A stretch of 64,000 nt of DNA from Achromobacter aloeverae (GCF_004121055.1 NZ_PYAL01000005.1:372001-436000); one strand, 5' to 3'. Shown: positions 34,669 through 44,421, counted from the stretch's first letter. The notes: generated by a model from the sequence alone, not told the origin. Numbers and translations are program-made.

Positions 34669-34689
34669 GCGTCCACAGGTTTCCGGCCC

Positions 34690-36231
34690 ATGCCCCTCAT
34701 GTCACGCTCCCGACGCCCTGGCACCGCGGTGCCGGGACAGGCGCCCGTGCGCGCGACGCCCTTGAACCGCCTGCTGGCCCTGGTCAACCTGGTCGGGCTG
34801 ACCATGACGCTGTTCGCCCTGACCATGGCGGTCCCGCTGGGAGTCTCCGTCTACCTGGGTGACGCCGCGCTGTCGGCCTTCGTGGACGCCTTCCTCGTGG
34901 CCCTGGGCGTGGGCGCCGCGCTATGGCTGATATCGCGCCGCCACCGTTATGAATTGCGGCCGCGCGACGGCTTCCTGCTGGTGTCGCTGGTCTGGACCGT
35001 GCTGCCCTTGCTGGCGGCGTTGCCGCTGCTCATCTACTTCGACCGCGCGGGCCTGCGCCTGTCCTTCACCGACGGCTATTTCGAGGCGATGTCCGGCCTG
35101 ACCACCACCGGCGCCACCATACTGACCGGGCTGGACAAGCTGCCGCCCTCGATCAACCTGTGGCGCGCCACGCTGGTGTGGCTGGGCGGCATGGGCATCC
35201 TGGTGCTGGCCGTGGCCATCCTGCCGCTGCTGGGCGTGGGCGGCCACCAGGTGTTCCGCGCCGAAACGCCAGGTCCGATGAAGGACGAGAAACTGACGCC
35301 GCGCATCGCCGGCACCGCCAAGGCGCTCTACGCGGTGTACTTCGGCTTTTCGCTGCTGTGCTTCCTGGCCTATCGCGCGGCCGGGCTGCCCTGGTTCGAG
35401 GCCTGGTGCCACATGGCCACCACCATGGGCCTGGGCGGTTTCTCCACCTGGGACGACGGTTTTGCCCACTTCGATTCCGTGCCGGTGGAAATCGTCGCCG
35501 TCGTTTTCATGTTGATCGCCGGGATCAACTTCGCCACGCACTTCAGCGCCATCAGCCAGCGGCGCCTGCGGCCCTACCTGGTCTGTCCGGAAACCATACC
35601 TTACCTGGCGCTCACCCTGGGCACCGCCTTGCTGGTGTCGGCCTACCTGTACATCGAGGGTGTCTACACCGCGCCGCTGGAAGCCTTGCGCTACGGCATT
35701 TTCAATACGATCTCGGTGCTGACCACCACGGGCTACGCCAACGTCGACTACGCCGCCTGGCCCATCCTCGCGCCCTTGGCGATGCTGCTGCTGTCTGGCG
35801 TGGCGACCTCGGCGGGATCAACCGGCGGCGGCATCAAGATGATACGGGCGGTGCTGCTGGCCAAGACCGCGGGGGCCGAACTCAAGGTGATGCTGCACCC
35901 GCAGGCAGTCAGCCCGGTGCGCATCAAAGGACGCGTGGTCAATCCCCGCATCCTGGCGTCGGTGCTGGCCTTCATGGTGGCCTATGGCTTTTCCATCGCG
36001 GCCCTGACGGGGCTGATGCTGGCGTCGGGCCTGGACGCGCTGACCGCGTTCAGCGCCGTGGTGGCCAGCGTCAACAACACCGGCCCGGGCCTGGGCGCCA
36101 TCGGCCCCATGGGCAGCTTTACCGTGCTCAGCGACTTCCAGACGTGGGTTTGCACCTTTGGCATGCTGATCGGGCGCCTGGAATTATTTACCGTCCTGAT
36201 GCTCTTCACGCCCGGTTTCTGGCGGACGTGA
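34690..36231 (+). CDS. trkH: Trk potassium channel membrane subunit
   Basis: A 513-residue integral membrane protein that conducts K+ into the cell together with TrkA. It has four M1-P-M2 repeats with selectivity-filter segments such as SGLTTTGATIL, the TTMGLGGFSTW region and VLTTTGYANVDY, and VNNTGPGLGAIG in the last repeat. Hydrophobic helices run through the whole length after a basic N-terminal stretch of about 30 residues. An in-frame ATG three codons downstream (MSRSRRPGT) is an alternative start. A short inverted repeat CGTTC-GG-GAACG overlaps the region just after the stop. Confidence 0.95.
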   Translation: MPLMSRSRRPGTAVPGQAPVRATPLNRLLALVNLVGLTMTLFALTMAVPLGVSVYLGDAALSAFVDAFLVALGVGAALWLISRRHRYELRPRDGFLLVSLVWTVLPLLAALPLLIYFDRAGLRLSFTDGYFEAMSGLTTTGATILTGLDKLPPSINLWRATLVWLGGMGILVLAVAILPLLGVGGHQVFRAETPGPMKDEKLTPRIAGTAKALYAVYFGFSLLCFLAYRAAGLPWFEAWCHMATTMGLGGFSTWDDGFAHFDSVPVEIVAVVFMLIAGINFATHFSAISQRRLRPYLVCPETIPYLALTLGTALLVSAYLYIEGVYTAPLEALRYGIFNTISVLTTTGYANVDYAAWPILAPLAMLLLSGVATSAGSTGGGIKMIRAVLLAKTAGAELKVMLHPQAVSPVRIKGRVVNPRILASVLAFMVAYGFSIAALTGLMLASGLDALTAFSAVVASVNNTGPGLGAIGPMGSFTVLSDFQTWVCTFGMLIGRLELFTVLMLFTPGFWRT

Positions 36232-36527
36232 AACGTTCGGGAACGATTCCTGCGGCACATGTGACGAAACAGTTCTGCCGCGCGTGGGGCCCTCGGAATG
36301 GCTAGGGATTTCCCCAGGCACGTAAGCGCTCGCTACGCGAAAGACGGCATGAACGCGAGGAGATCGCCGCCGTTGCTTATAAATGTCACGTTTTTCACCT
36401 ACGATGACGAAAGTGTGCAGCTAAACTGCCACCTCGTCGCGCCACGTTGAGAGATGCCCCCCGGGCGGTTTCCGGGCTTCAAGGCATGGTGGCGTCCTCC
36501 CCCCACATAAGTTACTAGGAGCCGGAG
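36232..36527. other. 296-bp spacer between trkH and the YbdK-like gene
   Basis: No gene is visible. The segment holds the trailing inverted repeat after trkH (from about 36232) and an AT-rich patch near 36374-36410 (CTTATAAATGTCACG) that could contain the promoter of the YbdK-like gene. I see no convincing riboswitch or small-RNA structure. Confidence 0.4.
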
Positions 36528-37793
36528 ATGGAACAGATTCCGTTCGTCCCTTCCGCCCCCAACACCCTGGGCATCGAACTAGAACTGCAACTGATCGACC
36601 CCCGTACCTTCGATTTGACGGCCGCATCCGACGAATTGCTGGCCCAGATGGCGAATCATCCCATTGCAGACCGGGTAAAACCGGAAATCACCCGCTCGAT
36701 GATCGAGTTGAATTCGTCAGTCCAGGAACATCCCATGGGCCTGCTGGCCGAAATGCGCGAAATGCGTAGCGCCCTGTGCGAGGCCGCCGACGCGGTCGGC
36801 GTGACGGTGGCGGGCGGTGGCGCCCATCCTTTCATGCGCTGGCAGGAGCGGTCGATTTCCGACACGCCGCGCTTTCAGTACCTGGCCGAGATGTACGGCT
36901 ACCTCGCGCGCCAGTTCACGGTGTTCGGGCAGCATATCCACCTGGGCGTCGCCAATGGCGACGAGGCCATCAAGCTGACCCGCCAGTTGTCGGCCTATGT
37001 GCCGCACTTCATCGCTCTTTCGGCGTCCTCGCCCTATTACGAAGGCGTCGATACGCTGTTTTCCTGCTGCCGCCTGAACGCGGTGAATAGTTTCCCGCTG
37101 GCGGGCCACCTGCCGCCCGAGGTCAACGACTGGTATCAGTTCGAGGCCCACCTGTCGCAGCTGCGCACCTACGGCCTGGCGGAAAGCATCAAGGACCTCT
37201 ACTGGGATATCCGTCCCAAGCCCGAGTTCGGCACGGTGGAAATCCGCGTCTGCGATACACCGCTGACGGTGGAGCGCGCCTGCCAGATCGCCGCCTTCGC
37301 GCAGGCCCTGGCGGTGCTGCTCAAGCGGCAGCCGCAGTCCGAGAAAGGCTTGTGGCTGGCCTATCGCAACAACCATTTCCAGGCCTGCCGTTTTGGCTTG
37401 CAAGGCAGCTATGTGACGGGCGACGGCCAGCGCCTGCGCCTGATCGACCACCTGCGCAGCGTGTTCGGCCTGCTGGCGCCCATCGCCGATGAACTGGGCA
37501 CCAGCGACATGCTGGGATCCCTGCGCGACGATGCCTTGAAGAGCGGCAACGACGCGCGCTGGCTGCGCGGCCAGTTCCACCGCCTGCGCGACCTGCCCGC
37601 GGTGGTGGACGCCATGGCCGTGGCTTTCCGCGGCGACGGTGGCATGGCTGGAGCGGTGGGCCTGTCCGGCGCCGATCCCACCGCCGTGGCCCGCCGCCGC
37701 GTGCGCGCCACGTCCGAGCCCCTGTTCAGCAACGTGGGCGTGCAAACGCTCGCCGAGCCGGACGAGACCATCACGCCCCAGCGGCTGCACTGA
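36528..37793 (+). CDS. ybdK: YbdK-family carboxylate-amine ligase (glutamate-cysteine ligase type 2)
   Basis: A 421-residue GCS2-family enzyme. Members form amide bonds using ATP; YbdK has weak glutamate-cysteine ligase activity, and its natural role is unclear. Conserved features: [18 protein letters not shown] at residues 10-27 (metal/ATP-binding acidic pair), [15 protein letters not shown] near 139-153 and [20 protein letters not shown] near 232-251. Full length compared with family members of about 370-400, with a slightly longer C-terminus. AGGAG 7 nt before the ATG fixes the start. A strong terminator follows. Confidence 0.92.
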   Translation: MEQIPFVPSAPNTLGIELELQLIDPRTFDLTAASDELLAQMANHPIADRVKPEITRSMIELNSSVQEHPMGLLAEMREMRSALCEAADAVGVTVAGGGAHPFMRWQERSISDTPRFQYLAEMYGYLARQFTVFGQHIHLGVANGDEAIKLTRQLSAYVPHFIALSASSPYYEGVDTLFSCCRLNAVNSFPLAGHLPPEVNDWYQFEAHLSQLRTYGLAESIKDLYWDIRPKPEFGTVEIRVCDTPLTVERACQIAAFAQALAVLLKRQPQSEKGLWLAYRNNHFQACRFGLQGSYVTGDGQRLRLIDHLRSVFGLLAPIADELGTSDMLGSLRDDALKSGNDARWLRGQFHRLRDLPAVVDAMAVAFRGDGGMAGAVGLSGADPTAVARRRVRATSEPLFSNVGVQTLAEPDETITPQRLH

Positions 37794-37804
37794 GCCTGCG
37801 TTGA

Positions 37805-37844
37805 AAAAAAGCGGCGCCGGGATGAGTCTTGGCGCCGCTTTTTT
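37805..37844. terminator. Intrinsic terminator after ybdK (bidirectional)
   Basis: GCGGCGCC (37811-37818) and GGCGCCGC (37831-37838) pair around a 12-nt loop, flanked by an A-run before and a T-run after. It can terminate ybdK on the plus strand and the convergent Bug gene on the minus strand. Confidence 0.88.
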
Positions 37845-37910
37845 CTTTCCGCTCGGGCTGAAGGCGGGCGATGGCGAGGGCTTCCTTGCGGAGCGCCCGC
37901 GCGCCCGGCC

Positions 37911-38888
37911 TCATTCCGTCTGGATGTGGGCCTTCTGGATCAGGTCATGCCACTTGGCCACTTCCGCCTTCTGGAAGGCAGCCAGCTTGGCGGAGTCCAT
38001 GCCCGATCCGTCGATCGCCATGGTGGCGAACTTTTCCTTCACGTCAGGCTGGCGCAGGATCTTGAGGATTTCCGTCGACAGGCGATTGACGATGGGCGCC
38101 GGCGTGCCGGCCGGGGCGAACACGGCTTGCCAGGAGACGATTTCGTAGTCCTTCAGGCCGACTTCCTGCATGGTGGGCACGTCCGGCAGGTTGGGGTCGC
38201 GCTTGGCGGAGGTCACCGCCAGTGCGCGGATCTTGCCCGACTTGATCAAGGGCAGCGTGGGGGGGATGTTGTCGAAGGCCATGGACAGCTGGTTGCCCAG
38301 CAGGGCTTGCAGCACGGGGCCGCTGCCCTTGAAGGGCACGTGCATGATGTCGACCTTGGCGATGGATTTGAACAGTTCCCCGGACAGGTTCTGCGAGGTG
38401 CCGTTGCCGGCCGAGCCGTAGCTCAGGTGGCCGGGCGTCTTGCGCGCCGCCGCCAGCACGTCATCCACCGTCTTGTAGGGACTTTCGGCCGGCACCACCA
38501 GCACATTGCCCAGCTGGCCCGTCAGGGCCACCGGCACGAAGGATTTCACCATGTCGTACGGCATGTTGCGATACAGGCTGCCGTTGATGGAGTGCGAGCT
38601 GATGGTGCCGCCCACCAGCGTGTAGCCGTCCGGCTTGGCCTTGGCCACGAATTCGGAGCCGATGTTGCCGCCGGCGCCGGGCCGGTTTTCCACGACGATG
38701 CTGGTGCCCAGGACCGGGCCCAGCTTGGTGGCCACGATGCGGCCGATCACGTCGGTGGCGCCGCCGGGCGCGAAGGGAACGACGTAGGTGATGGGTTTGC
38801 CGGCGGGCCATTCATCGGCGGCCTGGGCGCTGGCGCTCAGGCCGAGTGCGCAAAGCAGGGGCAAGGCAAGGCGGATACCGAAACGCAT
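37911..38888 (-). CDS. Bug-family tripartite tricarboxylate transporter receptor protein
   Basis: A 325-residue periplasmic binding protein with signal peptide MRFGIRLALPLLCALGLS (cleavage after AQA near residue 23). WPAGKPITYVVPFAPGGATDV and RPGAGGNIGSEFVAKAKPDGYTL are Bug signatures. Start ATG 38888 after GGAGA. It stands alone between ybdK and bioC, without transport or enzyme partners, and reads opposite to ybdK. The ligand, probably a carboxylate, is not deducible. Confidence 0.92.
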   Translation of the reverse strand: MRFGIRLALPLLCALGLSASAQAADEWPAGKPITYVVPFAPGGATDVIGRIVATKLGPVLGTSIVVENRPGAGGNIGSEFVAKAKPDGYTLVGGTISSHSINGSLYRNMPYDMVKSFVPVALTGQLGNVLVVPAESPYKTVDDVLAAARKTPGHLSYGSAGNGTSQNLSGELFKSIAKVDIMHVPFKGSGPVLQALLGNQLSMAFDNIPPTLPLIKSGKIRALAVTSAKRDPNLPDVPTMQEVGLKDYEIVSWQAVFAPAGTPAPIVNRLSTEILKILRQPDVKEKFATMAIDGSGMDSAKLAAFQKAEVAKWHDLIQKAHIQTE

Positions 38889-38965
38889 GTTGTCTCCATC
38901 GTGGTCTTGGATGTTCAGGGGATGGCGTCTGAAGCGCCATTTTTTGCCGCAGGGCCGTCCCAAGG

Positions 38966-39020
38966 CAAAAAGCGCCCCCTCGGGGGGCAGCAAGCGGCGT
39001 AAGCCGCGCCGCTTGGGGGG
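38966..39020. repeat. GC-rich palindromic intergenic element, copy B
   Basis: CGCCCCCTCGGGGGG followed by GCGGCGTAAGCCGCGCCGC and a G-run, located between the Bug gene start and the bioC 3' end. Composition and hairpin potential resemble copies at 15527-15570 and 62861-62908. Confidence 0.5.
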
Positions 39021-39153
39021 CACCTTTCTGCCGATAGCATACCCGTGGCACGGTCGACTCGTCGGCCCGCGGCCCCATCGTTAACCCGAACCAGCGAGGA
39101 TGCGGCCGCGGGCCGGCGCCCCGGTACGGGCGCTTCCATCCTGCAGGGCCGGC

Positions 39154-40128
39154 CTAGCCGCGGCGGCCGCCGATGGCGCTCACCGACAGGCGCGTTTCTC
39201 CCGGGGCCGTCTGCCGCGCGGCGGCGCGCCAGGCGTGGCCGTAGGCGACCTCGATGCTCAGCTTGATGAGACCGTCGTCGCCGCGCTGCCTTTCCAGCGC
39301 GGCCTGAAGGCGGTCGCGCCAGGCGGGCGTGGCCAGCCCGCGCCGGCGCCCGCTGGCGGGGTTGCCGCCCAGCGCTCGCACATCTTCCAGCAGGCGCTGC
39401 GGCGTGCGATAGGTGAGGGTGAGGGTTTCCTGGTCCATGACGGGATCGGCGAAACCGTTCTCCACCAGCAGGTCGCCGAAGTCGTGCATGTCGACGAAAG
39501 CGGGCGTGGCGGTGCGCAGGCCGGCGTCGTCCAGGGCCGCACGCAGTTCGCGCAGCGTATTGGGACCCAGGCAGGAAAACATCGCCAGTCCCTGGACCTT
39601 GAGCACGCGGCGCCATTCGGCCAGGGCGGCATGCGGTTCGGGATGCCAGTGCAGGGCCAGGTTGGACCACACCAGGTCCACCGACTCCGGCGGCAGCCCC
39701 GTCGCGGCCAGGTCGGCCAGCAGGAATTGCGGCCGGACGGCGGCCTTGCCGGTCAGGCGTCCGAGCATCCCGGCCAGGCCGGCCGGGGTGTGGCGCGCGC
39801 GCGCGATGTCCAGGAGCGGCGCACACGCGTCCAGGCCCACGTAGGCCGCGTCGGGATAACGCTCGCGCAGGCGGGGCAGGGCGGCTCCCGCGCCGCAGCC
39901 CGCGTCGAGCACCCGTTGCGGCTGGATGCGGATGTAGCGCAGGCGGTCCAGCATGCGGCCGGCGATCTCCCCGTAAAGGAACTGCGCGTCTTCCAGGTCG
40001 CCGCGGCGGGCGAATTGGCGCGCCACGTCGGCGCTGTTCAGGGGGAGGGATGAAATCGAGGCTGGTGACATAACGGGCGCCGCGGCCGCCGGCGCGGTGC
40101 GAGACGTGTTCAGATGAATATCCGCCAT
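39154..40128 (-). CDS. bioC: Malonyl-ACP O-methyltransferase / class I SAM methyltransferase
   Basis: BioC methylates malonyl-ACP so that the fatty-acid machinery can build pimeloyl-ACP for biotin. The 324-residue protein has the family start VARQFARRGDLEDAQFLYGEI, SAM motif I VLDAGCGAGAALPRLRERY, and the BioC-type segment SNLALHWHPEPHAALAEWRRVL near residue 155. It is longer than E. coli BioC (251), with about 35 extra N-terminal and a longer C-terminal part. Biotin genes are not in the window, so the exact substrate is inferred from similarity. It diverges from comF. Confidence 0.85.
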   Translation of the reverse strand: MADIHLNTSRTAPAAAAPVMSPASISSLPLNSADVARQFARRGDLEDAQFLYGEIAGRMLDRLRYIRIQPQRVLDAGCGAGAALPRLRERYPDAAYVGLDACAPLLDIARARHTPAGLAGMLGRLTGKAAVRPQFLLADLAATGLPPESVDLVWSNLALHWHPEPHAALAEWRRVLKVQGLAMFSCLGPNTLRELRAALDDAGLRTATPAFVDMHDFGDLLVENGFADPVMDQETLTLTYRTPQRLLEDVRALGGNPASGRRRGLATPAWRDRLQAALERQRGDDGLIKLSIEVAYGHAWRAAARQTAPGETRLSVSAIGGRRG

Positions 40129-40214
40129 TATTGCGCACCGGGCGGCGCGGCCGCGGGATCCCCGCGAAGCGGGGCAGGGTATGCGCCCAGGACCTTAGCG
40201 AAACCGGAGGACAA

Positions 40215-41111
40215 ATGCAGCGAACGGCATCGGCATCGCCATCGCCATCGGCATCGGCGTCTGCATCGGCATCGGCGTCTGCCGCCGGGCCAGCGTACGA
40301 CCTGCCCGGCGCGTCCGCGCTCCGGTGCCCGCGCGGTTCGCCGGCGGCCGGCTGGGCGCGGGCGCCGTCCCGCTGGCGCGCGTGGCTGGCCGGAATCGCA
40401 TCGGACTGCCCGATGTGCGCGGGTCCCGCCCGTGGTGGCGGCTTGTGCGATGGCTGCCGGGCCGACGCGCGCGCCACCATGCATCCGTCGCAGCGCCGTT
40501 GCGGCCGTTGCGCGCTGCGCCTGGGTTGGGCCATGCCGGAATGTCCGGACTGCGCCCGCCGGCCGCCGGCCTATGGACAGGTGGTGGCAGGCTGCGACTA
40601 CGAAGCGCCGGCGGACCTGCTGATCACGCGGCTCAAGGGCGAGCGGCGCTTCGCCATGGCCGGCCCGCTGGCGGCCTTGATCCTGGACGCCCTGGCGCAA
40701 CCGGGCGCGCCGGCGCGCCCGCCCGATGCCGTGCTGGTGCCGGTGCCGGCGGCACGTGCCTCGCTGCGCCGTCGCGGCTTCAATCCCGCCGCGGAAATCG
40801 CCCGCGCGCTGGCGCGCGCCACGGGCCTGCCCGTGCGGCAGGCCTGGCTGCGACGTGTCGTGGAGGGGCCGCGCCAGGCCTCGCTGGACCGCGTGGCGCG
40901 GCTGGATGGGGTGGCCGGGGCGTATGCCTGTCCTGTCGGCCTGCCGCCTTGCACGGTACTGCTGGTCGACGATGTCATGACCACCGGCGCCACGCTGGAC
41001 GCCGCCGCCCGTGCCCTGCGCGCGGCGGGCGCCAGCGAGGTCCTGGGCCTGGTGGCGATGCGGGCGCCCGCCGAGGACGGAGGCGCCCTGGCACAATATC
41101 GCCTGCCCTAG
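40215..41111 (+). CDS. comF: ComF-family phosphoribosyltransferase-like protein
   Basis: ComF-like proteins (GntX in E. coli) support natural competence or gluconate use and have a PRTase fold of unknown activity. In this 298-residue protein, a Ser-Ala/Pro low-complexity stretch (about residues 4-22) is followed by zinc-finger cysteines (CPMCAG, CDGC, CGRCAL, CPDC) and the PRPP-binding motif VLLVDDVMTTGATLD near 253-267. The start ATG 40215 has GGAGG 4 nt upstream. The N-terminal repeat is encoded by a hexanucleotide microsatellite. trmL follows 84 nt later. Confidence 0.9.
   Translation: MQRTASASPSPSASASASASASAAGPAYDLPGASALRCPRGSPAAGWARAPSRWRAWLAGIASDCPMCAGPARGGGLCDGCRADARATMHPSQRRCGRCALRLGWAMPECPDCARRPPAYGQVVAGCDYEAPADLLITRLKGERRFAMAGPLAALILDALAQPGAPARPPDAVLVPVPAARASLRRRGFNPAAEIARALARATGLPVRQAWLRRVVEGPRQASLDRVARLDGVAGAYACPVGLPPCTVLLVDDVMTTGATLDAAARALRAAGASEVLGLVAMRAPAEDGGALAQYRLP
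40226..40279 (+). repeat. Hexanucleotide microsatellite (nine units) inside comF
   Basis: Nine tandem units of GGCATC and close variants (GCCATC, GGCGTC, TGCATC), with a larger period visible in the last six. In the comF frame it encodes alternating Ala/Pro and Ser, and since the unit is 6 nt, copy-number change would keep the frame. Confidence 0.85.
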
Positions 41112-41195
41112 CCGTTACCCGCGCCCGCGGCGCCTGATATCAAGCGACGGGCCTTCGTCCTGTTCTCCGGGCTTTCCTGCTTCTTCATTCGCGCC

Positions 41196-41666
41196 ATGTT
41201 TCACGTCATCCTGGTCCATCCCGAAATCCCGCCCAACACGGGCAACGCGATACGCCTGTGCGCCAACACGGGATCGCAATTGCATCTGGTGGAACCGCTG
41301 GGTTTCGAATTGGACGATGCGCGCCTGCGCCGCGCCGGCCTGGACTATCACGAATGGCAGCCCATGCAGGTGCACAAGACGCTGGAGGACGCCCTGACCC
41401 ATACTGGCGCGCCGCCAGACCGCATCTTCGCCCTGACCACGCGCGGGGCGCGCCCCATCGCGGAGCTGGCCTTCCAGCCCGGCGACGTCTTCGTCTTCGG
41501 CCGCGAGACGGCCGGGTTGTCCGAGGAGGACCTGCGCCTGTTCGGTCCGTCCCAGCGCCTGCGGCTGCCGATGCGGGAAGGGCAGCGCAGCCTCAACCTG
41601 TCGAACGCGGTGGCGGTGACAGTGTTCGAGGCCTGGCGCCAGAACGGCTATGCGGGTGGCGTTTGA
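41196..41666 (+). CDS. trmL: tRNA (cytidine/uridine(34)-2'-O)-methyltransferase
   Basis: A SpoU-family knotted methyltransferase that 2'-O-methylates the wobble base of tRNA-Leu isoacceptors. The 156-residue length is typical. The three motifs are seen: motif 1 PPNTGNAIRLCANTG near 15-29, motif 2 DVFVFGRETAGL near 98-109, and motif 3 LNLSNAVAVTVFEAW near 134-148. It lies in the comF-trmL order expected for the family, 16 nt upstream of a convergent Bug gene that separates it from gpsA. Confidence 0.95.
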   Translation: MFHVILVHPEIPPNTGNAIRLCANTGSQLHLVEPLGFELDDARLRRAGLDYHEWQPMQVHKTLEDALTHTGAPPDRIFALTTRGARPIAELAFQPGDVFVFGRETAGLSEEDLRLFGPSQRLRLPMREGQRSLNLSNAVAVTVFEAWRQNGYAGGV

Positions 41667-41682
41667 GGGACGGCCACGGGCC

Positions 41683-42687
41683 TCAATCCAGCGAAAGATT
41701 CAGCTTTTCGATGACCTTGTCCCAGCGCGCTTTTTCGTCACGCATGCGGGTCGTCAGCTCGCCGGGGGACGAAGGGGCCGGCGTGAAGTACTGCACGGCC
41801 ATCAGCTGGCGTACCTTGTCGCTGTCGATGATGCGCGCCAGTTCACTGTTCAGGCGCTCGACGACGATGCTGGGCGTGCCGGCCGGCACCAGTACCGCGT
41901 CCCAGGAAATCGCCTCGAAGCCGGGATAGCCCTGCTCGGCCATGGTCGGCACGTCGGGCAGGACGGGCGTGCGCTGCAGGCTGGTCACCGCCAGCACCTT
42001 GACACGGCCGTCGCGCGTTTGCGGCATGGCGATGGCCGGCACCATGAACCCGGCCTGGATGTCGCCGCCGAGGATGGCGCCGACCACCTGCGGGAAGCCG
42101 GCATAGGGAATGTGGGCCAGGTCCAGGCCGGCCTGGCTCTTGAACATTTCCATGGCCAGCTGCGACGCGCTGCCCGGGCCCACCGAGCCGTAGTTCAGCG
42201 CGCCCGGCCGCTCGCGCGCCATCCTGACGAATTGCCCCAGGTCCTTGACGTTGAGGTCGCCCGGGACGGCCAGCACATTGGGGCTGGTGGCCACCAGGGT
42301 GACCGGCGCCAGGTCGGTGAAGGGGTCGTAGCCCAGCGTTTTCTTGTACAGCGTGGGCGCCGTCGTGAGCGGCCCATTGATGGTGAACAGCATGGTGTAG
42401 CCATCGGGCTTGGCCTGCGCGGCCATGCGCGTGCCGATGTTGCCGCCGGCGCCCGGCTTGTTCTCGACGATGATGGGCTGGCCCAGCGCCTGGGACAGCG
42501 GTTCGGCGACCATGCGCGCCAGCAGGTCCGGCGACGAGCCTGCCGGGAAGGGCACGATCATGGCGATGGGCCGCTCGGGCCACTCCGCCTTGGCGGGTCC
42601 GCCCGCCGCCAGGAAGCAGACGCTGGCCAGGCCAAGACAAAGCGCGCGCAGGCGCTTGCCGATGTTGGGACGTACGGGGGACGTCAT
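41683..42687 (-). CDS. Bug-family tripartite tricarboxylate transporter receptor protein
   Basis: A 334-residue periplasmic binding protein. The signal peptide includes LRALCLGLASVCFLAAG with cleavage near AKA (residue 32). WPERPIAMIVPFPAGSSPDL and GAGGNIGTRMAAQAKPDGYTM are Bug hallmarks. Start ATG 42687 after GGAGA. It sits alone between trmL and gpsA, interrupting the otherwise housekeeping run secB-gpsA-trmL-comF, which suggests a later insertion; neither IS remnants nor repeats are seen at its ends. Confidence 0.92.
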   Translation of the reverse strand: MTSPVRPNIGKRLRALCLGLASVCFLAAGGPAKAEWPERPIAMIVPFPAGSSPDLLARMVAEPLSQALGQPIIVENKPGAGGNIGTRMAAQAKPDGYTMLFTINGPLTTAPTLYKKTLGYDPFTDLAPVTLVATSPNVLAVPGDLNVKDLGQFVRMARERPGALNYGSVGPGSASQLAMEMFKSQAGLDLAHIPYAGFPQVVGAILGGDIQAGFMVPAIAMPQTRDGRVKVLAVTSLQRTPVLPDVPTMAEQGYPGFEAISWDAVLVPAGTPSIVVERLNSELARIIDSDKVRQLMAVQYFTPAPSSPGELTTRMRDEKARWDKVIEKLNLSLD

Positions 42688-42782
42688 GATGGGGGTCTCC
42701 AAGGGTTTTATGGGTATGGGTTTTCCGGGTGTTTTTCTGGCTGTTCTTCTGGGTATATGACGGGCTCGATCGGCTGGCGGGC

Positions 42783-43922
42783 TCAATCGGGCGCGCGCAG
42801 GTTGCCGCCTTCGTGGCGCGCGTCGCGCGCCAGCAGCGTGGAGACCGCCGTCATCGGCGCGACGCCGTCGAACAACACGGCGCAGACCGCGGCGGCGATG
42901 GGCAGGTCGACGTTCAGGGCGCGTGCGCGCGCCAGGGCCGCGCGGGCCGCGTAGGCGCCCTCGGCCGTCATGCCGCCGGCCAGGATCTCGTCCAGCTTGC
43001 GGCCGGCCCCGATTTCCAGCCCCACGCGGCGGTTGCGCGACAGTTCGCCGGTCGCGGTCAACACCAGGTCGCCCAGGCCGGTCAGGCCCGCGAAGGTGTC
43101 GGGCCGGGCGCCCAGCGCCACGCCGAACCGGGTCATTTCCGCCAGCCCGCGCGTAATCAGGGCGGCGCGGGCATTGGTGCCCAGCATCAACCCGTCGGAT
43201 ACGCCGCAGGCGATGGCGATGATGTTCTTCAACGCGCCGCCCACTTCCACGCCGACGACGTCATCGCCCGCATAGACGCGCACCGCGCCGCCGTGCAGCG
43301 CGGCGGTGGTGCGGCGGCAGACGGCTTCGTCATCGCTGGCGATGGTCAGCCCGACGGGCAGGCCCTGGGCGACTTCGCGCGCGAAGGACGGGCCGGACAG
43401 CACGCCGACCCGGATCTCGGGCAGGCCGGCCAGCGCATCGCGCACGATCTCGTGCGGCAGGCGGCCGTCGGTCTTCTCGAAACCCTTGCAGGTCCAGACG
43501 ATGTGGGGCAGGGGACCGGCCAGCGTGGGCAGCAATGCCCGCAGCGCATGGCAGATGTCGGCCAGTCCCGAGACCGGCACGCCCAATACGATAAGGGGTT
43601 CGGCGTCCGGCGCGTCCAGGTGACGCAGCGCCTGGGCCAGGTCGGACGTCACCGCCAGTGCGGCGGGCAAGGAAACGCCCGGCAGATACCGGGCGTTTTC
43701 GCGGGCGGCGCCGATGTCTTGGGCCTGTTCGGCCTGGCGTGCCCATAGCATGGTGGGGTGGCGGCGTGCCGCCACCGCCGCCAGGGCGGTGCCCCAGCTG
43801 CCCGCGCCCAGCACGACCACGCGCGGCGAAGCCGCCGCGGGAGCTTTCACCGTCCCCGCGGCGGCCGGCTGGCCGCCTTGCATGGCCTGTGCCGTCGCGC
43901 CGGTTTTATTGCCGGGTGGCAT
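42783..43922 (-). CDS. gpsA: Glycerol-3-phosphate dehydrogenase [NAD(P)+]
   Basis: Produces sn-glycerol 3-phosphate for phospholipid synthesis. The 379-residue frame has the NAD(P) motif [16 protein letters not shown] near 35-50, [26 protein letters not shown] with neighbouring catalytic region, [14 protein letters not shown] with the catalytic Lys, and [13 protein letters not shown]. coli GpsA has 339 residues; the extra part is an Ala/Gly-rich N-terminus of about 33. The ATG at 43922 overlaps secB by 17 nt and has no clear Shine-Dalgarno; an ATG at 43883 is a good alternative. Confidence 0.94.
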   Translation of the reverse strand: MPPGNKTGATAQAMQGGQPAAAGTVKAPAAASPRVVVLGAGSWGTALAAVAARRHPTMLWARQAEQAQDIGAARENARYLPGVSLPAALAVTSDLAQALRHLDAPDAEPLIVLGVPVSGLADICHALRALLPTLAGPLPHIVWTCKGFEKTDGRLPHEIVRDALAGLPEIRVGVLSGPSFAREVAQGLPVGLTIASDDEAVCRRTTAALHGGAVRVYAGDDVVGVEVGGALKNIIAIACGVSDGLMLGTNARAALITRGLAEMTRFGVALGARPDTFAGLTGLGDLVLTATGELSRNRRVGLEIGAGRKLDEILAGGMTAEGAYAARAALARARALNVDLPIAAAVCAVLFDGVAPMTAVSTLLARDARHEGGNLRAPD

Positions 43923-44421
43923 TGGGCGGCAGGATGATGCCGGAGTCGTTGCCGTTGGCGCCGCCGCCCTGCTGCTGTTGCTGGGCCAGCTCGGCCAGGC
44001 GCTGCTCGTACAGGGCCTGGAAGTTGACTTCGGCCAGGTGCACGGGCGGCAGCGAGGTGCGGGTGATGGCGTCGGCGATATTGGCGCGCAGGTAGGGATA
44101 CAGCATGGTCGGGCAGACGATGCCCAACAGCGGATCCATCTGGTCTTCCGGAATGTTCGCCAATTCGAAAATGCCGGCCTGCGTGGCTTCGACCAGGTAC
44201 AGCACCTTGTCGTTGATGCGGGTGGTCACCGTGCACGTCACGGAAGATTCGAAAATGGTTTCCGCCAGGCGCTGGCCGCCCACATTGATGTTGACTTCGA
44301 CTTGCGGCGTGTCCTGTTCCAGGAACACATGGGGCGCGTTGGGCATTTCCAGCGACAGGTCCTTGAGATAGACGCGCTGGAGATTGAACGACGGCTGGTT
44401 GGTTTGGTCCTGATCGGCCAT
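43906..44421 (-). CDS. secB: Protein-export chaperone SecB
   Basis: Keeps preproteins unfolded and hands them to SecA. The 171-residue protein matches SecB over its full length: [20 protein letters not shown] at 11-30, [19 protein letters not shown], and the SecA-binding C-terminal side [21 protein letters not shown]. The C-terminal tail is longer than in E. coli (155 residues) and carries a Gln run followed by Gly/Asn; it lacks the zinc-type end. AGGAA lies 6 nt before the ATG. The order grxC-secB-gpsA is standard in proteobacteria. Confidence 0.96.
   Translation of the reverse strand: MADQDQTNQPSFNLQRVYLKDLSLEMPNAPHVFLEQDTPQVEVNINVGGQRLAETIFESSVTCTVTTRINDKVLYLVEATQAGIFELANIPEDQMDPLLGIVCPTMLYPYLRANIADAITRTSLPPVHLAEVNFQALYEQRLAELAQQQQQGGGANGNDSGIILPPNATRQ

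Noticed and set aside
36232-36527. Riboswitch or small RNA before ybdK
   Set aside because: There is no long conserved stem arrangement or terminator/antiterminator pair that I can identify by eye.
40226-40279. Possible CRISPR-like repeat array
   Set aside because: The units are 6 nt long with no spacers; it is a simple microsatellite inside comF.
38915-40534. Minus-strand frame with a long Asp-Ala repeat
   Set aside because: The repeat is the antisense reading of the comF microsatellite, and the rest overlaps bioC in a different frame.
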